A stretch of DNA of 64,000 nt. It comes from Methanobrevibacter thaueri (lineage in GTDB: Archaea; Methanobacteriota; Methanobacteria; Methanobacteriales; Methanobacteriaceae). Within the stretch, counting starts at the first letter, position 1. Every line of letters starts with the position of its first letter. The stretch spans positions 1-64,000 of the forward strand of contig NZ_MZGS01000024.1 of assembly GCF_003111625.1 (NCBI RefSeq). Reading direction: 5' to 3'. Below the pieces are notes generated by a model. It saw only the letters and a list, made by a program, of their open reading frames with translations. It had not been told where the DNA came from and did not search any database. Positions 1 through 8,440 of the stretch are shown here, one piece after another. The position numbers were made by a program, and so were the translations under genes.

Positions 1-152
1 AAAACCATAAAAAACACAACCAAAAAGTTAATTAACTCTAATAATAGATTGTACTTCCTAGTATATAAAATTAAAGGATAATAAAATAAGAAAAAAAATT
101 TAAACACAAAAATTATGAGTCAGCCTCAATTTTAAAAAAAAAGTAAAATAAA

Positions 153-171
153 GGTAATCTATTTGATTACC
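153..171 (-). terminator. Hairpin across the pycB stop codon
   Basis: Perfect 7-bp arms GGTAATC and GATTACC enclose a 5-base loop. The TAG stop of pycB falls at the loop/arm junction. On the minus strand a run of nine T follows within about 20 bases. Confidence 0.6.
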
Positions 172-1871
172 ATTAAAGTGTCTCCAATACTTACCGCATC
201 ACCAGGTTCTACGAAAATCTCTTCGACAGTACCGTCTACTTCTGATTGTATATCGTTTTCCATTTTCATAGCCTCGATTACGGCAATAGTGGATCCTTGT
301 GCAACTTTATCTCCAACATTAACGTTGAGTTTGATTACCATACCTTGCATTGGTGAAGGCACTGCACCTTCAACAGGCTTGAAGTTTCCGGATTCGGTTT
401 CTTCGATTTCCATGAATCCAGTAGGCATGATTTTAACTTCAAATACGTCACCATCGACTTCAACATTATATTGAGTTGGAATTCCAATTCCTTCATCCTC
501 AGTGATTGTGTGAGCCGGTTTGAGTTCTTCCTCTTCAGCTTCACCTTTGAGGAATTTTGGAGCAATTGGTGGGTATAACGCATAAGTTAAAGCGTCTTCA
601 TCAGATTTTACGAACCCTTCTTTTTCACCTTCTGATTTGAATTTGTCGAATTCAGGTTCAAGCAAGTCTGCCGGCCTGCAGGTAATTACCTCATCATCCC
701 CAATGATTCTTTTTGATATTTCAGCATTAACTGGAGCTGGAGATTTACCGTACATTCCTTTCATGTACTCTTTAACTTCATTGGATACTGTTTTGTATCT
801 TTCTCCACCCAATACATTCATTACGGATTGAATACCTACAATTTGACTTGTTGGTGTTACAAGTGGAGGGTATCCCATGTCTTTTCTGACTCTTGGCATC
901 TCATCCAATACGTCATTGTATCTGTCGAGTGCGTTTTGCTCCTTGAGTTGAGAAATGAGGTTTGAAAGCATTCCTCCAGGAATTTGGTATAATAATACAT
1001 CAGCGTCAACACTTTCAGATATAGGATCAAGAATACCTGCGTATTTCTCCTTGATATCTTCAAAGTATTTTTTGATTGATGTCAATAATTTTAAATCGAG
1101 TCCGGTGTCAAACTCGGTTCCTTGAAGTGCCGCAACCATACTTTCGGTTGGAGGTTGACTTGTACCCCAAGCAAGAGGTGAAATAGCTGTATCTAATATG
1201 TCCACACCTGCTTGACATGCAGCATAATAACTGATTGGAGTCATACCACTGGTACAATGACAGTGTAAATCTACAAGCAAATCAGTTTCTTCCTTCAATG
1301 CAGACACTAAATTATAAGCTGCAGTAGGAGTAATTAAACCTGCCATATCCTTAATTGCCACGGAGTCACAATCAAGAGCTTCCAACTCTTTAGCCAAGTT
1401 GACAAAATCATCCAATGTGTGCACTGGGCTGATTGTATAACTTATTGTTCCTTGCACATGTGCGCCTTGAGCTTTAGCGACTTTGATTGATTTTTCCATA
1501 TTTCTAATATCGTTCAAAGCGTCAAAAATCCTGAATACGTCAACACCGTTTTCATATGACTTTTCAACGAATTTAGTTACAATATCATCAGGATAGTGTT
1601 TATAACCTACTAAGTTTTGTCCCCTTAAAAGCATTTGAATTGGAGTGTGATTAAATTCAGATTTTAATTGCCTTAACCTTTCCCAAGGGTCTTCATTTAA
1701 ATATCTAATACATGTATCAAAAGTAGCTCCACCCCAAGCTTCAACAGAGAAATATCCAACTTTATCCATCTCTTCTGCAATAGGAATCATGTCCCTAGTT
1801 CTCATCCTAGTTGCCAGTAAGGATTGGTGAGCATCACGAAGTGCTGTTTCTGTAAATCTTACTTTTGCCAT
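159..1871 (-). CDS. pycB: Pyruvate carboxylase subunit B (carboxyltransferase plus biotin carrier)
   Basis: This subunit transfers the carboxyl group from biotin to pyruvate to make oxaloacetate, the entry to the partial reductive TCA cycle of methanogens. The 570-residue protein starts with an HMGL-type TIM barrel (metal-site ETALRDAH near residues 8-15, KDMAG at 174-178, DLHCH at 201-205). It ends with a biotinyl domain whose EAMKMEND motif places the biotinylated lysine near 536. GAGGTG lies before the ATG. The biotin carboxylase subunit (PycA) is not in the window, which fits the two-subunit archaeal enzyme. The stop codon lies in a hairpin. An oxaloacetate decarboxylase alpha subunit has the same fold, but no membrane partner subunits are visible. 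Confidence 0.93.
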   Translation of the reverse strand: MAKVRFTETALRDAHQSLLATRMRTRDMIPIAEEMDKVGYFSVEAWGGATFDTCIRYLNEDPWERLRQLKSEFNHTPIQMLLRGQNLVGYKHYPDDIVTKFVEKSYENGVDVFRIFDALNDIRNMEKSIKVAKAQGAHVQGTISYTISPVHTLDDFVNLAKELEALDCDSVAIKDMAGLITPTAAYNLVSALKEETDLLVDLHCHCTSGMTPISYYAACQAGVDILDTAISPLAWGTSQPPTESMVAALQGTEFDTGLDLKLLTSIKKYFEDIKEKYAGILDPISESVDADVLLYQIPGGMLSNLISQLKEQNALDRYNDVLDEMPRVRKDMGYPPLVTPTSQIVGIQSVMNVLGGERYKTVSNEVKEYMKGMYGKSPAPVNAEISKRIIGDDEVITCRPADLLEPEFDKFKSEGEKEGFVKSDEDALTYALYPPIAPKFLKGEAEEEELKPAHTITEDEGIGIPTQYNVEVDGDVFEVKIMPTGFMEIEETESGNFKPVEGAVPSPMQGMVIKLNVNVGDKVAQGSTIAVIEAMKMENDIQSEVDGTVEEIFVEPGDAVSIGDTLMVIK

Positions 1872-2033
1872 TAATATTACACCTCTTTCAATTTTTATTC
1901 ATAAAGTAATCTTAAATTATCCAACTATAATATATGTTTTTATTATTATATAAATTAATAATATTTAAAAGTAGAAATTGAGTGAAAATGGAAATTGAAA
2001 AATAAATAAAAAAAAGAGAGAAAAATTGAAAAA

Positions 2034-3128
2034 TTATCTTTCTAATTCGCCAGAAATGAATTTTTCAACGTTTTCATATGCCTCATCATCAGTGTATTGA
2101 ATTGGAGGATGTTTCATGGTATATGAAGAAATTGAAGTCAATTGTCCACCAATGCCTCTTTCTAAACCAATTTTACAACATCTTACGGCATCAATTACAC
2201 ATCCTGCAGAGTTTGGAGAGTCCTCTACACTTAACCTGAGTTCGATGTTCATTGGAACATCACCGAATGTACGGCCTTCCATTCTGAGGAAACATAACTT
2301 GTTGTCGTTTTGCCATGGGACATAATCACTAGGTCCGATATGGATATCACGATCATCCATTCTTTCAGTCAATACTGATTGAACCGCTTCGGTTTTGGAT
2401 TCCTTTTTGGAGTCTAACCTTTCACGGTTGAGCATATTCAAGAAATCAGTGTTACCACCGGTATTAATCTGATAGGTTCTGTCTAATTTCACACCCCTAT
2501 CCATGAATAAACTAGCTAGTGTTCTGTGTGTGATAGTAGCACCAATTTGAGCCTTGATATCGTCACCGACAATAGGAATTCCTTTTGCCTTGAATTTGGC
2601 ATCCCATTCATCATCACTTACAATAAATACAGGCATACAGTTCACATAAGCCACATCAGCATCAAGAGCGCATTGTGCGTAGTATCTTGCTGCCTCTTCT
2701 GAACCTACAGGGAGGTAGTTAACCAATATTTCAGCACCGCTTTCTTTCAAGACTGAAACAACATCCACAGGTTCCTCGTCACTTACAACAAATGTATATT
2801 CATCATCATAATTGGACATGTGTTCTGCAACACCGTCTAAAACATGTCCCATACATACTTTAACATCATATTTCGGAATATCTTCTTGGAATATTGTAGT
2901 GCAGTTCGGTTTGGCAAAAATTGCCTCATCTATTGTTTTGCCAACTTTTCTTGCATCCACATCAAAAGCTGCGACAACTTCAATGTCACTTGGAGTGTAT
3001 CCTCCAATATCCCAATGCATAAGTCCTATCGCATCTTCTGGCTTTTTACCATCATAATAATGTATCCCTTGAATTAAGGAACTTGCACAGTTTCCTAATC
3101 CTACAATCGCTATTTTAATTTTATCCAA
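2034..3128 (-). CDS. Inositol-1-phosphate (inositol-3-phosphate) synthase
   Basis: The enzyme cyclises glucose-6-phosphate to inositol phosphate with NAD, supplying inositol for archaetidylinositol and related lipids. The N-terminal Rossmann motif IVGLGNCASSLIQG is typical of the archaeal and mycobacterial branch, and the C-terminal part keeps the Myo-inositol-1-P synthase pattern (NTGGNTDFLNML, DSPNSAG). The frame opens at a GTG at 3137. I prefer the TTG at 3128 because GGTG sits six bases before it and the family usually starts MDKIK. It may be co-transcribed with pycB or have its own promoter, as the gap is about 160 bases. From memory, the two genes are also neighbours in Methanothermobacter. 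Confidence 0.88.
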   Translation of the reverse strand: MDKIKIAIVGLGNCASSLIQGIHYYDGKKPEDAIGLMHWDIGGYTPSDIEVVAAFDVDARKVGKTIDEAIFAKPNCTTIFQEDIPKYDVKVCMGHVLDGVAEHMSNYDDEYTFVVSDEEPVDVVSVLKESGAEILVNYLPVGSEEAARYYAQCALDADVAYVNCMPVFIVSDDEWDAKFKAKGIPIVGDDIKAQIGATITHRTLASLFMDRGVKLDRTYQINTGGNTDFLNMLNRERLDSKKESKTEAVQSVLTERMDDRDIHIGPSDYVPWQNDNKLCFLRMEGRTFGDVPMNIELRLSVEDSPNSAGCVIDAVRCCKIGLERGIGGQLTSISSYTMKHPPIQYTDDEAYENVEKFISGELER

Positions 3129-3207
3129 TATAAACACCAGCTAATTTTAATTAATAAATAAATACTTTATAATAAATAAAATACTAATATTATGTTAAGT
3201 AATATAC

Positions 3208-3216
3208 TTTATATAA
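3208..3216 (+). promoter_or_regulatory. Probable TATA box for the UbiA-family gene
   Basis: TTTATATAA lies 67 bases before the ATG at 3283. This spacing puts transcription start near 3240 and gives a leader of about 40 bases containing a GGGGA ribosome site. Confidence 0.5.
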
Positions 3217-3282
3217 TTATTGTTTAGGAAAACAAAAATAAAGATTTCTATTAAATAAGATAATTTAATTTGGGGAAAGATA

Positions 3283-4125
3283 ATGAATCCATACATTGAA
3301 ATTTTAAGGCCTGGAAATGTGATTATGGCAGTCATAGCCATTGTTCTTGTGGCAATTGTGGGCCATACAGTATCACTTCCTATAATACTGGCCATGCTAG
3401 CAGTATTTTTTGAAATAAGTGCGGGAAACGTCATCAATGATTACTTTGATTATAAGATTGACTTGATCAACAAGCCCCACAGGCCAATACCTTCAGGCAG
3501 AATCTCACCGAAAAGCGGTAGAAACTACGCTTATGTATTGTTTGTTTTAGGAACAGTCTGCGGATTTCTGATTTCATACCTGAATAAAGACTGGACAGCA
3601 TTCATAATCGTTTTAATTTCAGACGTGATACTTTACGTATATGCCCGTAACCTGAAATCAACCCCACTTATTGGAAACCTAACCGTAGGATTCATGACAG
3701 GATTATGCTTTGCCTTTGGTGGATATGCCATAAACAATCCCCAAATCATTGCAACATCATGGTTTTTAGGATTTTTTGCATTCGTAATGACCACAGCACG
3801 TGAGATAACAAAAGACATCGAGGACATGGAGGGGGACAAGGCCGAGGGCGCCAAAACTTTCCCTATATTGTATGGTGCAAAACTATCTGCAATCATTGCA
3901 TTTGCATTAATCATCATAGACTGTTTGCTTTGTCCGCTGTTATACATTCAGAACGTATTTAACATCATTTATCTGGCAATAATAGCCATTGCGGTTGTGA
4001 TATTCTTATACAGCGGAATTCTGATTATTAAAAATCAGGACACAAAAACCGCTGCAAAGGCTTCAAAATATTTGAAAATCGGAATCTTGATTGCATTCGT
4101 AGCGTTTGCACTCGGATCATTTTAA
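3283..4125 (+). CDS. Digeranylgeranylglyceryl phosphate synthase (UbiA family)
   Basis: This integral-membrane prenyltransferase adds the second geranylgeranyl chain to geranylgeranylglyceryl phosphate in archaeal ether-lipid synthesis. The 280-residue protein has about eight hydrophobic segments and both Asp-rich motifs of the UbiA family: NDYFDYKID at 52-60 and DIEDMEGD at 178-185. Its length matches the archaeal DGGGP synthases. TGGGGA precedes the ATG. The next gene, a membrane protein, begins about 20 bases later and is probably co-transcribed. Other UbiA enzymes cannot be excluded by motif, but this is the standard member in methanogens. Confidence 0.85.
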   Translation: MNPYIEILRPGNVIMAVIAIVLVAIVGHTVSLPIILAMLAVFFEISAGNVINDYFDYKIDLINKPHRPIPSGRISPKSGRNYAYVLFVLGTVCGFLISYLNKDWTAFIIVLISDVILYVYARNLKSTPLIGNLTVGFMTGLCFAFGGYAINNPQIIATSWFLGFFAFVMTTAREITKDIEDMEGDKAEGAKTFPILYGAKLSAIIAFALIIIDCLLCPLLYIQNVFNIIYLAIIAIAVVIFLYSGILIIKNQDTKTAAKASKYLKIGILIAFVAFALGSF

Positions 4126-4145
4126 CCAAAAAAAGAGTATTGACA

Positions 4146-5720
4146 ATGTTTGAAGAGTTTAAAATCAGTAAAAAGGACAAATATTATTTATTATTCATTT
4201 TAATATATGGAATAATCCTTGTTGGATATTACATTAACTTCAACTATAGTTTGGGCATTGATTGCAGTGACGTTTACGTATACCTTTTAAATTCTTTATA
4301 CTATGCGGGATACGATGTAAATGTAACCTATAATATCTTTTTATCCCCAGTGATATGCATTCTAACCTCAATACTTTTTAGATTTGGCCTTGTTGACAAA
4401 TTGGCAATCATGATTGTGACCGGAGCATTTGCAATCTTTGGAAATGTGGGCCTTTATCTGTTGCTTAGAAGATTTTTTGATGAGGAGTTGAGTTTAACCG
4501 GAACAATAATCTATTCCTCATTGACATTGTATTTGACCTGGCTGGCAAACGGTACCCTGGACATTCCGGGAGTGTCCATGACAATTTGGGCCGCATTATT
4601 CGGATACCTTGCTCTTAAGGAGAATCCTAAGTTCTATATTCCATTACTGCTATTTCTGGTATTAGGACTGTTTACACGATACACAGTCATATTGTCATAT
4701 CCTGCATTCGCACTGTATTATGTAATCGAAAGGGGATTCAGGATTGAATCTCAAGACAAGAAATACATCTTAAGGGGAATATTAATAGGAATCATTATTT
4801 TGGCAATCACATTGGGATTTGTCATAATCATAGGCCACGGCAGTTTTGAAGCGGGAGCTCAAATGGCAAGAGGAATACAAGGAACCCTTGGAAGCCAAAA
4901 TGACCCTGCATACAATCCTGATTTCAGTTATTACCTGATGAACATGTTGAACTTCGTATCAAATTCACATACATACTTTGATGGAAATCCAGTATTAGAC
5001 AGTGCAACTCCTCTGTCATGGGCAATTCTGGCGATATTGGGAGCAGGAATGGGATTGTGGATATATGAGCACAGAAGAAGCCTGGAAAAAAAGGACATGA
5101 TTCCTGCATTGTTCTTCATTATGGGAATTGTCAGCTTCACCAGAGTGACATCAATAGTCACAATATTGCTCGTTCTCATTGGATTGTTCTTCCTGGGCAA
5201 GGATTCTGAGAACAAGATAGTCTATCTGATGATTGGATGGATATTGTCAAATTTCATTTTCTACAGCTTCAATCCGGTTAAGGTGAACAGATACATATTG
5301 CCTGTATTTCCGCCAATAATCTATTTTGTCATCCTTTCAATCCAGACAATAAACGACCGCTTTGACATTAACAAAAACATCATTCCAATAATCCTGATAG
5401 CTCTGTTCATTGTGCAGGCATTTGCGTTCACGTTCACATTCGAGCCTACAACACAGTACATCACAACAGAGGAAGTGTCCAATTACATCATTGAAAACAA
5501 CCCTGACTATGAAAGCATCAAAATAGGCGTTTACAACATCAGGCCATTCAGCTGGTGGCTTGGTGCAAATGCAACAGGAATCCCTGTCAGCAACCAGACT
5601 GAGATTGATTCAAGCAATGTTACCTACTACATTTCAAACATGAAACTGGATAACCTGACAAACTATTCTGAAATAAAAAATATTAATGAAATCTATCTAT
5701 ATGAAAAAATAAATGTTTAA
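4146..5720 (+). CDS. Multi-membrane-span protein, GT-C (PMT/ArnT-like) glycosyltransferase candidate
   Basis: The protein has about 525 residues and some 11-12 hydrophobic segments, with a short soluble C-terminal tail (about residues 430-525). The first extracellular loop carries acidic residues (GIDCSDVYVYLL), as in GT-C enzymes that use polyprenyl-phosphate sugars. The whole layout resembles family 39/PMT_2 mannosyltransferase-like proteins of methanogens. No catalytic residue can be assigned by eye. A TTG at 4140 could also open the frame. I chose the ATG at 4146, although neither has a clear ribosome site. It follows the lipid prenyltransferase closely, consistent with an envelope role. 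Confidence 0.6.
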   Translation: MFEEFKISKKDKYYLLFILIYGIILVGYYINFNYSLGIDCSDVYVYLLNSLYYAGYDVNVTYNIFLSPVICILTSILFRFGLVDKLAIMIVTGAFAIFGNVGLYLLLRRFFDEELSLTGTIIYSSLTLYLTWLANGTLDIPGVSMTIWAALFGYLALKENPKFYIPLLLFLVLGLFTRYTVILSYPAFALYYVIERGFRIESQDKKYILRGILIGIIILAITLGFVIIIGHGSFEAGAQMARGIQGTLGSQNDPAYNPDFSYYLMNMLNFVSNSHTYFDGNPVLDSATPLSWAILAILGAGMGLWIYEHRRSLEKKDMIPALFFIMGIVSFTRVTSIVTILLVLIGLFFLGKDSENKIVYLMIGWILSNFIFYSFNPVKVNRYILPVFPPIIYFVILSIQTINDRFDINKNIIPIILIALFIVQAFAFTFTFEPTTQYITTEEVSNYIIENNPDYESIKIGVYNIRPFSWWLGANATGIPVSNQTEIDSSNVTYYISNMKLDNLTNYSEIKNINEIYLYEKINV

Positions 5721-5809
5721 AAATCTGTTTTTTTAGAATAACATGTTAAGAACCTTTAATTAAATTTTTAATAATTGAAACTTGACCATTATTTTTCGAT
5801 TTTTAGAAA

Positions 5810-5818
5810 CATATATAA
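5810..5818 (+). promoter_or_regulatory. Probable TATA box for the zinc-ribbon/NERD-like gene
   Basis: CATATATAA lies about 50 bases before the ATG at 5868. The leader would be roughly 25-30 bases and contains GAGGA before the start. Confidence 0.4.
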
Positions 5819-5867
5819 TTAAAAAAATTATATACATAATAATATAAAGCAATTTTAAGAGGATATT

Positions 5868-7394
5868 ATGAAAGTTGTATGCTGTAAGAACTGTGGTGCA
5901 AAATACCAACTCGATGATGATGACGATATCACAACATTTGAGTGTTCTTCATGTGCAGGTGACTTAGAATACTTAGAGGAATATTCTAATAGCGAAAATA
6001 CCTCAAATTCCTCCTTTATGGACTCATTCAAATATGATAATTCATATATTGTTCAATGCGAAGATTGTGGATTAAAATATAAAATCAAAAGTAGCGACAG
6101 CATACTTGATTATGAATGTGACAGCTGTGGAGGTTCATTAAGATATTTGGACGAAGAAATGAACAAAGAATTGGACCAATATCTTGAAGAAAGGGAAAAA
6201 GAGCTTGAAACTATTAGACAACAAAACCAAGTAAACAAACCAACATCTGAAGAATTAACAAATGAAGAACCTGATCGCTTAAAGTCATTTACTGAAAAAA
6301 TCGGCGATTTCTTCTCTGAAGAAAGCATGCTTAAAATAGCAAATGACGAAAAACAAGAAATAGAACTCGAAGAAGAAGAAGTCGGTAAAACCGCCAGAAC
6401 CACCATACCTGACGCTGTTTTAACCAAATTTGGAAAAGAATTTGCAGTCCCAAATACTGAAGACTATGAAATCTTGAAAACATTCCTTAAAGATGAATTC
6501 TTCAAAAGCATGGGACAATATTATCCTAAGGTTGATAATCAACCAACCGGCAGTTTCCTCGATAAGATAAGCATGAAGGAACCTGAAGGAAAAGATTTAG
6601 TTCCAAATGAAACCTCAATCAATGACAATGACACAAGCATCTTCGATGTTGAGGCATTGAATATGAATGAGATAATACTTCTTGTTGGTGCAGGAATATT
6701 CATTTTAAGCATAATCGAGATCCTAATCATCAATAGTGGTATCGGTATTATTGCATTATTCATTGGAGTGATAATGCTTTGTTTTGGACTTTACAAAACA
6801 AGAGACGTCAAACAAACCGAAGAAAGAACAAGAATTATCAGGGAACACCTGTTGACTCTTCCAGAAGAATACTATGTATTCTACAATGTAAAAACTCCAA
6901 CAGCACCATCCGGTATTAACCACTTGGTGGTAGGTCCAACTGGAATATATGCTCTTTTATCTCAAAAGTATAATCCAAAACTCAGATTGGAATCCGAAAA
7001 TGAAAACTTGAACCTAATCGGATCAACCGAGCTTGATGAGGATAAGATTGAAGAAGTTCCAACTAAGGACAATACAAGAAGATTCAGATACACAACCAAA
7101 CAGGCCAAATTCTCACAGGATGATAAAGTTAAACAAAAAGCATTGACTTTAGGAGAAGATTTAATTAACTTCTTGAATGACAATAATATTAAAAATTGCT
7201 TTGTAGAGCCTTTGGTTGGTTTTATCAATAATGAAGTTGTCGTAATAAATATGCCTTTGACTGATGAAGACCTATTTATTGACGAACTACTGAATCAAAT
7301 TAAAACAAGTACTATCAAGTTAGACCAAGAAACCATTGATAAATGTGCTGTTTTATTAAGTCACTTTTCTGCAGACTGTTCTGCAGAATTTTAA
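5868..7394 (+). CDS. Two zinc ribbons, two membrane spans and a NERD-like domain; function unknown
   Basis: The 508-residue protein has three parts. Residues 1-95 hold two zinc ribbons, each with two CxxC-type pairs (CKNC/CSSC and CEDC/CDSC). Residues 96-260 are a charged, probably flexible linker. Two adjacent hydrophobic segments lie at about 268-311. The C-terminal region then starts with a NERD-like signature, INHLVVGPTGIYALLSQK. NERD domains are nuclease-related modules with an ExK pair. Here the lysine is visible but the position of the acidic residue appears to be Gln, so activity is doubtful. GAGGA precedes the ATG. A cytosolic sensor or DNA-associated membrane protein are both possible. 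Confidence 0.6.
   Translation: MKVVCCKNCGAKYQLDDDDDITTFECSSCAGDLEYLEEYSNSENTSNSSFMDSFKYDNSYIVQCEDCGLKYKIKSSDSILDYECDSCGGSLRYLDEEMNKELDQYLEEREKELETIRQQNQVNKPTSEELTNEEPDRLKSFTEKIGDFFSEESMLKIANDEKQEIELEEEEVGKTARTTIPDAVLTKFGKEFAVPNTEDYEILKTFLKDEFFKSMGQYYPKVDNQPTGSFLDKISMKEPEGKDLVPNETSINDNDTSIFDVEALNMNEIILLVGAGIFILSIIEILIINSGIGIIALFIGVIMLCFGLYKTRDVKQTEERTRIIREHLLTLPEEYYVFYNVKTPTAPSGINHLVVGPTGIYALLSQKYNPKLRLESENENLNLIGSTELDEDKIEEVPTKDNTRRFRYTTKQAKFSQDDKVKQKALTLGEDLINFLNDNNIKNCFVEPLVGFINNEVVVINMPLTDEDLFIDELLNQIKTSTIKLDQETIDKCAVLLSHFSADCSAEF
7367..7388 (+). terminator. Hairpin in the last codons of the NERD-like gene
   Basis: Perfect 8-bp arms TTCTGCAG and CTGCAGAA with a 6-base loop lie entirely inside the coding end. 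A T-rich run (TTTTAATTTC followed by eight T) follows across the TAA stop at 7392-7394. The convergent neuB gene ends 11 bases further on. Confidence 0.65.
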
Positions 7395-7404
7395 TTTCTT
7401 TTTT

Positions 7405-8436
7405 TTAATCCAACATGTAAAAATCGATTAAGGTATCCTCTTTAATATCTTCTTTTGCAGTTCTGCCAACCACATTATTTATTTCAGAAGGAGATATTCC
7501 TGTTCCAGGACGTTTGAAAGTCAAATCATCTTCAGATATTTTTTCGCCTTTTTTAATATTTCTGGAAGCGACAATTGACCTTCTCATTTTCTTTCTGGCA
7601 GATGTTTCACAAATCAACGGCTGTTTGTTTTTCTTACCATTAATTTTTGACAGGAAATGAACATTCCACTGGAATTTTATGACATCATCGGGATCCATTG
7701 AGTACTCATGGTCCTCTCCAGGCAAGGACTTGTCAATGGTGAAATGCTTTTCCAAAATCTTTGCACCATAATTATATGCGGTTGTCAGCAAGGCCATGTT
7801 CTCATCAGATTTTGTATGGTCGGAATAGCCAATCTCATAGTCTGGGAAATTTTCCGCCAAGTCCTTTATCATCAGCAGATTGGCATCCTCATAAGATGTA
7901 GGGAACGATAAAACACTATGCATTATTGCAATATCGACAAAGGAAACCTCTTCAATGGCACTGACTGCCTGCTTGATTTCACGAATGGTTGATGCTCCTG
8001 TAGAGAGCAAAATAGGTTTGTTTTTACTTGCAATATATTTAATGAACGGAATATTGGTTATGTCGAATGATGAAATCTTATAGATGTCCATGAACTCGTC
8101 CAGATAATCCACAGACTCAAAATCCAATGGTGTTGATAGAAATTTCATGCCCTTATATTGACAGTATTCAGCAAGCTCCCTATACTCCTCAACGCCAAAC
8201 CCATCAGTCCTTTTCAAGGATTCATATTGGGATTCTGTGGCCGCCTCATCAGTGAGTGAAACGATTGATTCCGCCTTATATGATTGGAACTCGACAACTG
8301 TTATTCCGCAATCCTTTGCCTCGTCGATCATATATTTTGCAGCTTCCATATTGGAAATGCTTTCATGTTCGGCCAAATCATAGAAGTTGATTCCAATTTC
8401 AGCTATTAGAACCGGATATCTATTGAAAATGTTCAT
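7405..8436 (-). CDS. neuB: Sialic-acid-family synthase (NeuB/PseI/LegI type)
   Basis: The enzyme condenses phosphoenolpyruvate with an N-acetyl-hexosamine to make a nonulosonic acid. The N-terminal TIM barrel (residues 1-270) carries the family landmarks AEIGIN near the start, SFDI, LLSTGAS and IGYSDHT. The C-terminal 60 residues form the SAF antifreeze-like domain (RRSIVASRNIKKGE). AGGTGAT precedes the ATG and overlaps the stop of the upstream fusion gene, so the two are translationally close. Sequence alone does not separate N-acetylneuraminate, legionaminate and pseudaminate. The PseG-like partner domain points to pseudaminate or legionaminate. Confidence 0.88.
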   Translation of the reverse strand: MNIFNRYPVLIAEIGINFYDLAEHESISNMEAAKYMIDEAKDCGITVVEFQSYKAESIVSLTDEAATESQYESLKRTDGFGVEEYRELAEYCQYKGMKFLSTPLDFESVDYLDEFMDIYKISSFDITNIPFIKYIASKNKPILLSTGASTIREIKQAVSAIEEVSFVDIAIMHSVLSFPTSYEDANLLMIKDLAENFPDYEIGYSDHTKSDENMALLTTAYNYGAKILEKHFTIDKSLPGEDHEYSMDPDDVIKFQWNVHFLSKINGKKNKQPLICETSARKKMRRSIVASRNIKKGEKISEDDLTFKRPGTGISPSEINNVVGRTAKEDIKEDTLIDFYMLD

Positions 8437-8440
8437 ATAA

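Noticed and set aside
163-474. Long open frames opposite pycB and, likewise, opposite most other genes
   Set aside because: They lie fully antisense to well-supported genes, lack ribosome sites and have the composition of shadow frames.
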